DNA from: Brachyspira sp949287565
Lineage (GTDB): Bacteria; Spirochaetota; Brachyspiria; Brachyspirales; Brachyspiraceae
Assembly: GCF_036997615.1 (NCBI RefSeq)
Contig: NZ_JAWLQA010000047.1
Length of the DNA: 24,383 nt
Strand: one strand, 5' to 3'
Shown in pieces: positions 1-7,868 of this stretch. How positions within the stretch are numbered: the first letter of the stretch is position 1; each line of letters starts with the position of its first letter. The position numbers and the translations under genes were made by a program. Under the pieces are notes generated by a model, which saw only the letters and a program-made list of their open reading frames with translations, had not been told where the DNA came from and did no database searches.

Positions 1-77
1 TAAAATAATAATTTTTTATTATCGCTTTAAAAACTTATATCATAATTAATATTTAATTTAGTATTGTAAAGCTAATT

Positions 78-158
78 ATAAAAATTGTGAGCCTCTAGCA
101 AGTTTACTTGACAGAGACTTTGCCTTAGGCACACATAGCGAGAGTGAACAATTTTTAT
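78..158. other. Candidate structured RNA or dispersed repeat, 81 nt
   Basis: An 11-bp perfect terminal inverted repeat (ATAAAAATTGT at 78-88, ACAATTTTTAT at 148-158) encloses a segment much richer in G+C than its surroundings. Inside are a hairpin at 93-116 (CTCT/AGAG and CAAG/CTTG with a TTTA loop) and a small hairpin at 121-131 (TGCC-TTA-GGCA). The whole can fold as a three-way junction on either strand. An alternative pairing of 93-99 with 138-144 (one mismatch) would compete with the first hairpin. It lies 42 bases past the stop of the minus-strand chemoreceptor gene, so it could be a 3' UTR element, a terminator-like structure or a dispersed repeat. No known RNA family is recognised, and it is not a tRNA. 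The rest of bases 1-200 is featureless AT-rich DNA. Confidence 0.45.
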
Positions 159-200
159 TAGAAATAATAAAAAAATAATAAATTTAATTAAAAATATTTC

Positions 201-1535
201 CTACCTCTCACTAAATTTGAAGTAATTTATATCATTAACTATATCTTCAGTCATATTTTTTACCTCATTGCTTGAATTAGCACTGTCTTCAGCTATTGAT
301 GAATTTTCTTGAGTGATGCTATTTAAAGATATTATAGTTTGATTAATCTGCATTATACTGTTTTGTTCATTAACAGCAGTTGTGCTTATCTCTGTTAATA
401 TATTAACCACTTCTTTAGCAGAAGATGAAATTTTTTGAAGAACATCTGTAGAATATGCTACTGACTCATTACCATGTTCTATTTTAGCAACAGTATCATT
501 CACTATTTTTGTAATATTATTAGCTGCTTCATTAACTGTTTGCGCCAAAGAACGAACCTCGCTTGCTACCACAGCAAATCCTCTTCCTTGTTCTCCAGCT
601 CTTGCTGCTTCTACTGATGCATTTAAAGCCAATATATTAGTTTGAAAAGCTATTGACTGAATGAGCTTTGTTATATCCGATATTTGTTTACTAGATTCTG
701 ATATTTCAGCCATATTATTAGATATAACATTAACAGCCTCTACTCCGGTTAATGTAGAATTAGCTACTTCTAAACTCATATTCTTAGCATGTTCCGTATT
801 AACAGAAGTATTTCTTAGAGAGTTGGATAAGCTTTCTGTTGAAGCTGATAATTCTTCTAATGATGCTGCTTGAGATGTTGTTCTATCTGATAAATTTTTA
901 CTTCCATATTGTATTGTATCAATAGAAGAATTTATATTATTTATATTTTCTTTCAAATTATAAACAATTTTTCCTATATTGTCCTGCATGCTTTTTATGT
1001 TTTTATATAATTCAGCTGTCTGATCTTTTTTAGAAAGCATTTTTTCATTAAAATTACTATTGAAATAACCATCATTCATAAGTTTTATATTTTCTATAGC
1101 CTGATCTAAAGAAGCAGTTATAGGGTTAACTATTACAACAACTAAAACACTTTCCAACAAAATTATTATTATAAGAACAAATAATAATATAAACATAAGA
1201 GCTTTTATTTGATTTTGTACTTGAGATAAATTTCCGCTTAATACTATACTCCAAGGAACTGTTTCCAATTTTTGTACCATATACCAATTATTTTTATATA
1301 TGTTGGTATAGTTTTTACCATCAATGATATATTGCTGAATATTTGGGAAATTAATATCATTGAATATTTTATTATTTTCACTTAATATTTTATTTTCATC
1401 AGTATTATTAATAAACATACCATTTTTAGTAACTAGATTTACATTTTCTTCATAAATTGTGTTCTGAACTATATCATCCATTTTAGCAAAGTCTATAGCA
1501 ACTACACCTTTTAACTGATTATTATTTGTATACAC
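201..1535 (-). CDS. Methyl-accepting chemotaxis protein, C-terminal fragment of a frameshifted gene
   Basis: This reading frame carries the second half of the periplasmic sensor domain, a strongly hydrophobic membrane helix (about residues 108-135), a HAMP-like linker and the cytoplasmic methyl-accepting signalling domain. The highly conserved receptor tip, IAFQTNILALNASVEAARAG followed by EQGRGFAVVASEVRSLAQ, binds CheA and CheW in this family. The apparent GTG start at 1535 is an artefact of the frame: the protein similarity continues upstream (ITFAKAVY before YTNNN), and the missing N-terminus is in the overlapping frame ending at 1511. The C-terminus (FKFSER) lacks a CheR-tethering pentapeptide. 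If expressed alone it would have one membrane helix and half a sensor. Rejoined with the upstream frame, the receptor is about 608 residues, close to the 615-residue paralogue at 21852-23699. Confidence 0.85.
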   Translation of the reverse strand: MYTNNNQLKGVVAIDFAKMDDIVQNTIYEENVNLVTKNGMFINNTDENKILSENNKIFNDINFPNIQQYIIDGKNYTNIYKNNWYMVQKLETVPWSIVLSGNLSQVQNQIKALMFILLFVLIIIILLESVLVVVIVNPITASLDQAIENIKLMNDGYFNSNFNEKMLSKKDQTAELYKNIKSMQDNIGKIVYNLKENINNINSSIDTIQYGSKNLSDRTTSQAASLEELSASTESLSNSLRNTSVNTEHAKNMSLEVANSTLTGVEAVNVISNNMAEISESSKQISDITKLIQSIAFQTNILALNASVEAARAGEQGRGFAVVASEVRSLAQTVNEAANNITKIVNDTVAKIEHGNESVAYSTDVLQKISSSAKEVVNILTEISTTAVNEQNSIMQINQTIISLNSITQENSSIAEDSANSSNEVKNMTEDIVNDINYFKFSER

Positions 1536-2026
1536 AGCCTTAGCAAAAGTGATACATATTTTTTTGTTACAAAATCAACATAGGGATCAGTTATATAAAT
1601 ATTCTTGTTATTGCCAACTGCCGACTTATACCAACCTCTTGAAGTTTGATCATAATCAAGAGGGAAAGGTTCTAAAGAGTTTATAAAAATACCGCCTGTA
1701 GGATATGGTATAGTATTTCCAAAATATATATTCATATAATCATCGCTAAGTTTTGCTATATTTGTTATTGTTTCTCCAAAATATTCATAAGGTAAATCAT
1801 CTATTTTAAGATAAGAATCTAAAATATCTATTACCTCATTTACATTATTTAATTTTGATTCTATTAAGTCATGTATGCTTACTGCTTTAAAAGTTTTAGT
1901 ACTAAAAAAAGAATTAATATAAATATTCCTATAAACAAATAATATTATGAAATACATAATAGTTAAAAATATAGCAAATGGTAAAATAAATTTTATCATT
2001 AAAGATATTTTTTTATTTTTTGACAT
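1511..2026 (-). CDS. Methyl-accepting chemotaxis protein, N-terminal fragment with dCache amino-acid motif
   Basis: The fragment holds the first membrane helix (about residues 11-32) and the membrane-distal half of a dCache periplasmic sensor. It carries the residues known from the dCache_1AA amino-acid sensor motif: Y125, R130, W132 and Y133 (YDQTSRGWY), followed by TDPYVD. The last motif residue, an aspartate, would be the D in GVVAID, which lies beyond the frameshift in the other fragment, 49 residues after R130. The start ATG at 2026 has GGAG upstream. The last residues (SLLLRLCIQIIIS) are out-of-frame translation. The known role of the family is to bind amino acids in the periplasm and signal to CheA. 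That the intact receptor senses amino acids is inferred from the motif. Confidence 0.8.
   Translation of the reverse strand: MSKNKKISLMIKFILPFAIFLTIMYFIILFVYRNIYINSFFSTKTFKAVSIHDLIESKLNNVNEVIDILDSYLKIDDLPYEYFGETITNIAKLSDDYMNIYFGNTIPYPTGGIFINSLEPFPLDYDQTSRGWYKSAVGNNKNIYITDPYVDFVTKKYVSLLLRLCIQIIIS
1554..1566 (-). other. Frameshift junction in the chemoreceptor gene
   Basis: The frame switch must lie between the codons for DFVTKK and those for ITFAKAV. This interval contains a run of seven A on the coding strand (plus-strand T at 1559-1565). Restoring an eighth A gives TKKICITFAKAV, and adding one base just after the run gives TKKYVITFAKAV. Both are plausible receptor sequence. The span 201-2026 is 1826 bases, one short of 609 codons, so a single-base loss explains it exactly. 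A true mutation, slippage-based phase variation and a sequencing error cannot be told apart here. Confidence 0.8.
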
Positions 2027-2073
2027 ATCAGTGCTCCAATAATATATTATATAATATAAGATTTTATTTATAA

Positions 2074-2116
2074 AAAAAGTGAGAAAATATAAATAATTAT
2101 AATTTTCTCACTTTTT
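2074..2116 (-). terminator. Hairpin terminator after the secreted-protein gene
   Basis: A perfect 15-bp stem (AAAAAGTGAGAAAAT with its complement) has a 13-base loop and is flanked by a run of A on the left, which reads as U on the minus strand. It lies 26 bases past the stop of the gene at 2143-3543 and upstream of the chemoreceptor start at 2026, so it separates the two transcription units. It is symmetric enough to work on both strands. Confidence 0.85.
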
Positions 2117-2142
2117 GTATTCTTTATAATAATTTATATTTT

Positions 2143-3543
2143 TTAATTGTTTACAACAGTATCGTAGTAATTAACTATATACCAATAATCTCCCATTCTT
2201 CTCAAAACGAAAGTTCTTTTTACAACAGGATCATAAATATCTCCTGTATCTGCATTAAAGTATCTATGATAAAGAGTAGCTTCTACTTCAGCTTTTTGTA
2301 AGCCATATTCCTGAGTAACAGTAGTTTTATCTATTGTATAATTTAAAAGTGTGTAAGTTACAGCAGGATCATACTCTTTTCTAATCATATCAAGTACAGA
2401 AGTATAATGTTCTTTAAGTTTAGCATCTTTAGTAGCAATTATATCCCTTTGAAGTTCTGCTATAAATGCATTTCTTACCTGTCTGTCATAAGCAGAAGTT
2501 AAATATTTTTTAAACTCTTCAAATAGGATCTTTCTATCTTCAGGTAGAGAAGTTCTATAGAGAATATCAAATCTTATAGCAAGCTCTCTTATATTGCTTG
2601 ATTTATAAGCCATTTCCAAATTATTTAAGAAATTATTTCCAAAATTAGTTCTTAACATATCGGCACTTATATTATCTGAGAATTGAGTTCTTAGGTAATT
2701 TTCAAAATTTAATTCTCTTGCTTTTTGACGAATTCCGGTATCTGTAAAATCCTCTAAATATGCATTGCTGTAATTATTTCTATAAGTTTCATAGTATCTT
2801 TGGCTTATACTTATTATAGAAGGCATATGCATATAAGTGTAATAATTAGTCCAATCTCTATTTTTCATGGCACTTAAAGTATTAGATATAATGCTTGATG
2901 GAGCATAATCATATAAAACACCTTGTTGCTGAGAAAGATTGTTATTGTTAGTTATATAAACAGGTGCAGTATTTGTTTGTGTCTGATATACTCTTGCAGC
3001 TTCCAATAGGAAATAAGCAGTGTCGGCATGCATAGAGAAATTATCGCTTATTTCAGGCATAGGGTTAAAACTGCATTCTATTCTATATCTGCCTATTTTA
3101 TCGAAATGGAACCAATTATTCAAATCTATATAATATGAGAAACTCTCTCCCTCATTAAGAGTTACTATTCTATCTTGAGAATTATCTAAGTTTCTTTCAC
3201 TTTTATATTTCCAAATAGTATAATTATCTGATGATACTACAGGATTATTGTAATTATCATAAACTGTGAAGCTATAATTATTAAATGGATTAACTGAATT
3301 TGTAAAGCTTATAGTTCCCTTCTTAGCATGTATTTTTATCTCCATAGTTATAGGTTCATTTAATCTGTATCTGTTCAAAGCAAAATTCATGCTTATTGTG
3401 TAGCTTGAAGGAGAAACTACATTATCATTAGGATAAATTCTTTTTATCTTATCCAAAGTAATTGTATCCAAAAAGTTGTCATTTTGAGCAAATATATTAG
3501 AAAAGCTCATTATAAATAAAAGTAATAATATTCTATATTTCAT
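2143..3543 (-). CDS. Secreted protein of unknown function
   Basis: I do not recognise a named family. The 466-residue product begins with a clear signal peptide (MKYRILLLLFIMSFSNIFAQ, cleavage probably after FAQ) and has no lipobox, so it should be periplasmic or exported. Residues about 45-180 look like a beta-rich immunoglobulin-like or BsuPI-like domain (alternating polar and hydrophobic strands, RYRLNEPITMEIKI, and a drop to SFSYYIDL). The middle is helical and charged. The last 60 residues (VEATLYHRYFN to DYWYIVNYY) resemble the end of an NTF2-like fold, where a conserved Trp-Tyr strand closes the cone. The start at 3543 is supported by AAGG nine bases upstream. The gene is monocistronic between its promoter candidate and a strong terminator. 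Confidence 0.8.
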   Translation of the reverse strand: MKYRILLLLFIMSFSNIFAQNDNFLDTITLDKIKRIYPNDNVVSPSSYTISMNFALNRYRLNEPITMEIKIHAKKGTISFTNSVNPFNNYSFTVYDNYNNPVVSSDNYTIWKYKSERNLDNSQDRIVTLNEGESFSYYIDLNNWFHFDKIGRYRIECSFNPMPEISDNFSMHADTAYFLLEAARVYQTQTNTAPVYITNNNNLSQQQGVLYDYAPSSIISNTLSAMKNRDWTNYYTYMHMPSIISISQRYYETYRNNYSNAYLEDFTDTGIRQKARELNFENYLRTQFSDNISADMLRTNFGNNFLNNLEMAYKSSNIRELAIRFDILYRTSLPEDRKILFEEFKKYLTSAYDRQVRNAFIAELQRDIIATKDAKLKEHYTSVLDMIRKEYDPAVTYTLLNYTIDKTTVTQEYGLQKAEVEATLYHRYFNADTGDIYDPVVKRTFVLRRMGDYWYIVNYYDTVVNN

Positions 3544-3614
3544 ATCTAATTACCTTAAAAAAAATACTATTATTATTCTTTATCGGAAAAAATATAAAAT
3601 AACATAAGAAAAAT

Positions 3615-3643
3615 TATATATGATTATTATATCATAATGTAAA
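3615..3643 (-). promoter_or_regulatory. Possible promoter for the secreted-protein gene
   Basis: On the minus strand TTTACA (3638-3643) and TATATA (3615-3620) are separated by 17 bases, predicting a leader of about 65 bases before the ATG at 3543. The surroundings are so AT-rich that other -10 candidates exist, so this is tentative. Confidence 0.35.
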
Positions 3644-3703
3644 TGAAAAATATATACAGTGATATTTATTCATTAATAATAATATTTGGAAATTTATTTA
3701 CAT

Positions 3704-3901
3704 CCCCACCCATTTATATTTATTGATTTCTTTTGAATAGAAATTTAAATTTGTTTTTTGGCTATTATAGTAATTTTAACGCCCGCCCTAGATTTTTTTA
3801 AATTTATAATGCATATACCGCACGGTGAGCAAAGTTAAAAAATATTGTTTTATTTGAATTCTAATTTTTATTATATTTGAAATTTAGCTAAGCGTGCGTA
3901 T
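3704..3901. repeat. Incomplete copy of the GC-block palindromic element
   Basis: Short GC-rich blocks stand out in AT-rich DNA: CCCACCC (3705-3711), CCCGCCC (3782-3788), CGCACG (3819-3824) and CGTGCG (3893-3898). Their spacing (77, 37 and 80 bases, the last measured end to end) nearly equals that of the left half and centre of the larger element at 10331-10639 (78, 38 and 79). The stretch from CCCGCCC to CGCACG also aligns directly with 10409-10452, including the shared TTTATAAT. The expected right-hand GGGTGGG and GGGCGGG blocks are absent, because the maf coding region begins eight bases after the last block. The CGCACG/CGTGCG pair makes a hairpin with a bulged C. Apart from this and the promoter candidate, nothing else is visible in 3544-3908. 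Confidence 0.7.
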
Positions 3902-3908
3902 AAAAAAG

Positions 3909-5759
3909 TTATAATTCTTTGTTAATCTTTATCAAAGCACGCTCTATTATATAATGGTTAAAGTCAATACTGTCTTTCATTGCTTCATATAATTTGAAAG
4001 AACTTACTATAGCTTTGTCCATAGTTTCATCTTTAAACTCAAATCCTTCTGTGATAGTCTTAATAGTCTTTTGCATAGTTATTCCTAAGAATTCATTAAC
4101 TTTGCTTATAGTGAGTATTTTTGCATCGGATTCATCTAGTTTAGAAATGAGTTTATCTACTTTTCTGTGCCTTGATAACTCATCATTTATCGTATAGCAT
4201 AAATTAATAGCATCTTCAACATAAGGCTTTAATGATATAATTTCTTTGTCTATTTTTATTAATCCATTTTTTAAATTCTCTAGTATTTTTATTTTGTCTG
4301 ATGTATTTCTGTCGTTTTTGTCTATTTGTATGTTTATATCGTCAAATTTATCTATTAGTTCTTGAAGAGTAATATTCTCCATTGCTTTTATTATTACACC
4401 GCCTTCTGTGGCATTGTAGAATTTTATTTTACTGTTATTGGCACATTGAGCCTCATACCAATTTCTGTACATATCGAATCTTGAATCAGTAAATACACTT
4501 TCTCCATAAATATTTTTCTCTTCTCTTAAATTTCCGGAAACAAGCACTTTATATATTCTGCTGTCATAAGAATCTAGCTTTCCTATTTCGGTGAAGAAAT
4601 TTTCTTCATGATAGCTTCCTTTTATATGAGTTTGATGATTAGGAAAAGATAAATCCAAACCAACCATTATTATAGGATTAGCACCTATTTTTACAGCAAA
4701 ATCATAAGCTGCAGTAGAAACGCTTCCTCCCATAGTGATGTCGCCTCTATCTCCTAAAGGCTTCATAAAATATTTGGCAAGCGGAAATATTGAGTCTATA
4801 AAAAATATTGATCCATTGAATGATTCTACAGCCTCATGATCAACAGAAGATTCGGATATTAATACAGTATTTTCAAAATGAATATTCCTAAAATATTTGG
4901 AGTTTTTCTTTTGAGGGTCTATAGTTATAACGAAATGAGGAGATATTCCATGTGATGATAATGGCTTCATTGCAGTATCAACAGCTATTATAATTGCTTT
5001 GTTTTTCATCTCTTTTAATTTTGTAATATTTTTTTCAAGTGAAGGACCTGCTGATACTATAACTGCCGGAATATCTTTATATTTATTAAAAAATCTATTG
5101 ACTCCATAATGAGTGGCAATTTCAACTGCATTAGAAGCTATATTATAAGCCCAAAGTTTATCAAATCTTGAAATAGTGTTTATATTTATGATTTTTTTAT
5201 CTACTACTGAAAGTACTTTGCTTTGATAGTGCAAGGCTTCTTCAGCAAATAGGGTAGCATAAGACCTTGTAATAAAAAATTTTACCTTTTTTGTTGTTGT
5301 TAATGATATAAATTTCTCTATATCCTCATCATCATTTCCGCCTATAAAGAAAGTGATTTTATCATCTTCAAGTATTTTGTCTAATTTGAAATTATTTATT
5401 AAAGTATTAAAAAAATTTATATCAGGTTCAATCACAGCAACAGAAACATTTAATTTTCTAACAGCATTAATTAAATATCCTCCGCCAATTCCAAATACAA
5501 ATACTAAATCCAAATCTTCATCATTTTCAATTTCTTTTATTAAAGTATTAGCCTCTTTTATAGGATCATAAGCACTATGAAGAAGTATTTGTTTGCCGTT
5601 TTTTGTTGCTTTGCCAGATGGTTTCTGTGATTTTGTTTCTATTACCTGTAAAGTTATATCTGATTCTTTAGCATTTTCAAGCATATTAATGAAATCATAA
5701 GGATATGCTCTGATATTTTTATTTATTGCTTCTAAATTGATTTTTCTAATTTCATTCAT
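3909..5759 (-). CDS. Motility accessory factor (Maf), MptE-like/DUF115 family
   Basis: The 616-residue protein fits the family of proteins that modify flagellin with nonulosonic-acid-type sugars. The N-terminal third contains a Rossmann-like strand-loop (FGIGGGYLI, residues 89-97, then VIEPD). The central MptE-like domain has the family's IVSAGPSLEKNI motif (about 234-245), VDTAMKPL, ITIDPQK, GGSVSTAAYDFA and VGLDLSFPNHQTH. The C-terminal 150 residues are helical. There is no signal peptide or membrane helix, so it is cytosolic. Known role of the family: needed for flagellin glycosylation and filament assembly. Transfer of a sugar to FlaB in this organism is inference, since spirochaete flagella are periplasmic and no flagellar gene is nearby. 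It is 94 bases downstream of ispA on the same strand. The start at 5759 lacks a strong ribosome-binding site. Confidence 0.8.
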   Translation of the reverse strand: MNEIRKINLEAINKNIRAYPYDFINMLENAKESDITLQVIETKSQKPSGKATKNGKQILLHSAYDPIKEANTLIKEIENDEDLDLVFVFGIGGGYLINAVRKLNVSVAVIEPDINFFNTLINNFKLDKILEDDKITFFIGGNDDEDIEKFISLTTTKKVKFFITRSYATLFAEEALHYQSKVLSVVDKKIININTISRFDKLWAYNIASNAVEIATHYGVNRFFNKYKDIPAVIVSAGPSLEKNITKLKEMKNKAIIIAVDTAMKPLSSHGISPHFVITIDPQKKNSKYFRNIHFENTVLISESSVDHEAVESFNGSIFFIDSIFPLAKYFMKPLGDRGDITMGGSVSTAAYDFAVKIGANPIIMVGLDLSFPNHQTHIKGSYHEENFFTEIGKLDSYDSRIYKVLVSGNLREEKNIYGESVFTDSRFDMYRNWYEAQCANNSKIKFYNATEGGVIIKAMENITLQELIDKFDDINIQIDKNDRNTSDKIKILENLKNGLIKIDKEIISLKPYVEDAINLCYTINDELSRHRKVDKLISKLDESDAKILTISKVNEFLGITMQKTIKTITEGFEFKDETMDKAIVSSFKLYEAMKDSIDFNHYIIERALIKINKEL

Positions 5760-5853
5760 AATATATTATAAATTTCTTCTTATTACATTTATTTTTTATT
5801 TTGTTATCGGAGAGTTATAAAAAGAGTTTAACCATTTGTAATAATGTATATAG

Positions 5854-6738
5854 TTATGATTTTCTTTCTATTATATAATTTGCTAATTCTATTAAAATAT
5901 TTTTAGCTTCGCTATCTTTATAAGGCTTTAAATATTCAATAGATTTTTCAATTACTTTTTTGGCTTCTTCTTTTGCACCTTCTAGTCCAAACTGCTTAAC
6001 GTATGTGAGTTTTCCTTCTTTTTCATCTTTACCAACAGTTTTACCTAAAGTTTCATTGTCTGAAATAACATCAAGTATATCGTCCTGAATTTGAAATGCT
6101 AGTCCTATAGCTTCACCGTATTTTGTTATATTTTCTATATCATTATCATTTTCTGATGCAATAGCTCCTAGTCTTATAGCGCCTCTTATCATAGCACCTG
6201 TTTTTTTGGCATGAAGTATTTTAAGCATATCAAAATTGATTTCTTTTTCTTCATAATATAAGTCTATAAATTGCCCCATAACCATTCCATTTATTCCGGC
6301 AGCATAACTCAATTCAAATAACAGTTTTCTTAAAGTGCTGTCTTTAACATCTGTTTTTGAAAGTAATTGAAATGCATGAGTTAAAAGTCCGTCTCCTACA
6401 AGTATTGCATTAGCTTCACCGTATTTTACATGTGTTGTAGGTTTTCCTCTTCTTAAATCATCATTATCCATAGCAGGCAAATCATCATGAACTAAAGAAT
6501 AAGTATGTATAAGCTCCAATGCTACAGCAGGTATTATAGATTTTTTATAATCGCCGTTAAAAAGTTCGCATGCTAAACATGTAAGTATAGGTCTTAATCT
6601 TTTACCGCCTGCATCCAATGGATATTTAAGCATTTCTATAAAACTATTTTCTAATTCTATGCTGCTTTTATCAAATACATTATCAATAGTTTTATTGATT
6701 TCTTCTAGTCTTATATTCATATATTCTTTAAGATTCAT
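5854..6738 (-). CDS. ispA: Farnesyl diphosphate synthase (polyprenyl synthetase)
   Basis: The enzyme condenses isopentenyl diphosphate with dimethylallyl and geranyl diphosphate in the cytosol. All family signatures are present in 294 residues: GGKRLRP (44-50), the first aspartate-rich motif HDDLPAMDNDD (84-94, DDxxxxD spacing as in bacterial FPP synthases) with RRGKPT after it, KKTGAMI (178-184), and the second motif QIQDDILD (216-223). The five residues before the first motif (YSLVH) match the E. coli IspA pattern, with tyrosine at -5, which points to a C15 product; this is inferred. AGGA lies upstream of the ATG at 6738, and a promoter is at 6790-6817. It heads a possible two-gene unit with maf and is functionally linked to ispF and the squalene-synthase-like gene at 12174-13671. 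Confidence 0.92.
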   Translation of the reverse strand: MNLKEYMNIRLEEINKTIDNVFDKSSIELENSFIEMLKYPLDAGGKRLRPILTCLACELFNGDYKKSIIPAVALELIHTYSLVHDDLPAMDNDDLRRGKPTTHVKYGEANAILVGDGLLTHAFQLLSKTDVKDSTLRKLLFELSYAAGINGMVMGQFIDLYYEEKEINFDMLKILHAKKTGAMIRGAIRLGAIASENDNDIENITKYGEAIGLAFQIQDDILDVISDNETLGKTVGKDEKEGKLTYVKQFGLEGAKEEAKKVIEKSIEYLKPYKDSEAKNILIELANYIIERKS

Positions 6739-6789
6739 AATTCAATCCTGTTTTTGATGATTTTATTTATTATTAGGTATTATATAGAT

Positions 6790-6817
6790 AGTATATAATA
6801 AGAAGTGAAAATGTAAA
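6790..6817 (-). promoter_or_regulatory. Promoter for ispA
   Basis: Minus-strand TTTACA (6812-6817), a 16-base spacer and TATACT (6790-6795) each match the vegetative consensus at five of six positions. The predicted transcript has a leader of about 45 bases with AGGA before the ispA ATG. Confidence 0.6.
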
Positions 6818-6870
6818 GAATAAAAATAATATAGTTTTATATAACTTATAGTTTATTAAGTTTAGAAATA

Positions 6871-6899
6871 TTTACTTTTATTAGCCTTTTTGTTATAAT
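6871..6899 (+). promoter_or_regulatory. Promoter giving a leaderless Rpn transcript
   Basis: TTTACT (6871-6876), a 17-base spacer and a perfect TATAAT (6894-6899). The usual start of transcription, about seven bases past the -10, falls on the A of the ATG at 6906. No Shine-Dalgarno sequence precedes this ATG, so a leaderless message is predicted. Confidence 0.6.
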
Positions 6900-6905
6900 T
6901 TTCGC

Positions 6906-7790
6906 ATGAGAAATATTAACAGAATGAATGATTACTTTGTACGCTATCTTTTGGGTTCTCTTGGAAATGAAGATATACTTGAAAATATAGTTAATTGCGT
7001 ACTTAGAGATTCAGGCTTTCAAGAAGTACATAATTTAGAAATAATTAATCCGCATAATTTACCAGAAAACATTAATTTAAAAGAGTCAGTTCTTGATGTT
7101 AAAGCAATTACTAAAGACAATAAAAAAATCATTATAGAAATACAATTATCAGGCAATATAGATTTTGTTAAAAGAATATTTTATTATATATCAAAAAATA
7201 TAGTGAGTGAACTTAATGAAAATGAATCTTATGATATTATTAGTCAGGTAATAAGTATTAATTTTGTTAACTTTAATATGGATTTTTATGATGAAGGTAA
7301 GGCACATAGATGTTTTAAATTAATAGACACTGAAAATCATCAGGTATCATTGGATATGATGCAAATGCATATAATAGAAGTTCCAAGGTTTATAAAAATA
7401 TTAAATATTTCAGATATAGATGATATTAAGAAAAATAAAATATTATCTTGGATAGAATTTTTCACAGTTAAAGATTTGGATAAAGTAAAAGATAAATTAA
7501 AGGAGGTAAATAGCATAATGTCAAAAGTGATAGATAAATATGAGAGATTTATATCAAGTGAAGAAGAGATGGAAGTTTATAATGCTAGAGATGCTTTTTT
7601 ATATGGGCAAACTATAATGCTAAAAAAAGAGAGAGAAGAAGGTATAAAAGAAGGCATGGAAAAGGGTATAGAAAAGGGGGAAAAAAATAAAGCTTTAAGT
7701 ATAGCTAAAAGTCTTAAAAAATCTGGTTTAGATATTAAGTTTATCAGTGATAATACGGGCTTGAGTATAGAGGAAATAGAAAAATTATAA
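6906..7790 (+). CDS. Rpn family recombination-promoting nuclease (PD-(D/E)XK, transposase-like)
   Basis: The 294-residue protein belongs to the PD-(D/E)XK nuclease group found in E. coli Rpn proteins and annotated as putative transposase. The catalytic core is visible as D64 (ESVLDVKA) and E78-x-Q80 (IIIEIQLS), with Q in the place of the usual lysine as is common in this group. The N-terminus (NRMNDYFVRYLLG) and the C-terminal Gly/Glu/Lys repeat (EGIKEGMEKGIEKGEK) followed by a small helical unit (GLSIEEIEKL) are typical. Rpn proteins cleave DNA and raise recombination; in this organism the target is unknown. It stands alone on its strand with its own promoter and no Shine-Dalgarno site. Such genes often occur in many copies per genome. 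No terminal repeats or target duplications were found, so it is not a complete insertion sequence. Confidence 0.85.
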   Translation: MRNINRMNDYFVRYLLGSLGNEDILENIVNCVLRDSGFQEVHNLEIINPHNLPENINLKESVLDVKAITKDNKKIIIEIQLSGNIDFVKRIFYYISKNIVSELNENESYDIISQVISINFVNFNMDFYDEGKAHRCFKLIDTENHQVSLDMMQMHIIEVPRFIKILNISDIDDIKKNKILSWIEFFTVKDLDKVKDKLKEVNSIMSKVIDKYERFISSEEEMEVYNARDAFLYGQTIMLKKEREEGIKEGMEKGIEKGEKNKALSIAKSLKKSGLDIKFISDNTGLSIEEIEKL

Positions 7791-7868
7791 AAAATTACTA
7801 GTATCTATATAGATTTATATAAAATAGTTTTTATAAAAAATTATAATCATTTTAAAAAAGGAAAAAAT

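Noticed and set aside
78..158. Possible tRNA or tRNA remnant
   Set aside because: It folds as a three-armed shape, but there is no anticodon arm, no T-loop consensus (GTTCRA) and no 7-bp acceptor plus CCA.
3704..3901. CRISPR array or insertion-sequence end
   Set aside because: The GC blocks are not regularly spaced identical repeats, no spacers or cas genes are present, and no transposase or target-site duplication flanks them.
6906..7790. Complete transposon carrying the Rpn gene
   Set aside because: No inverted terminal repeats or direct duplications were found on either side; the gene stands as a lone nuclease gene.
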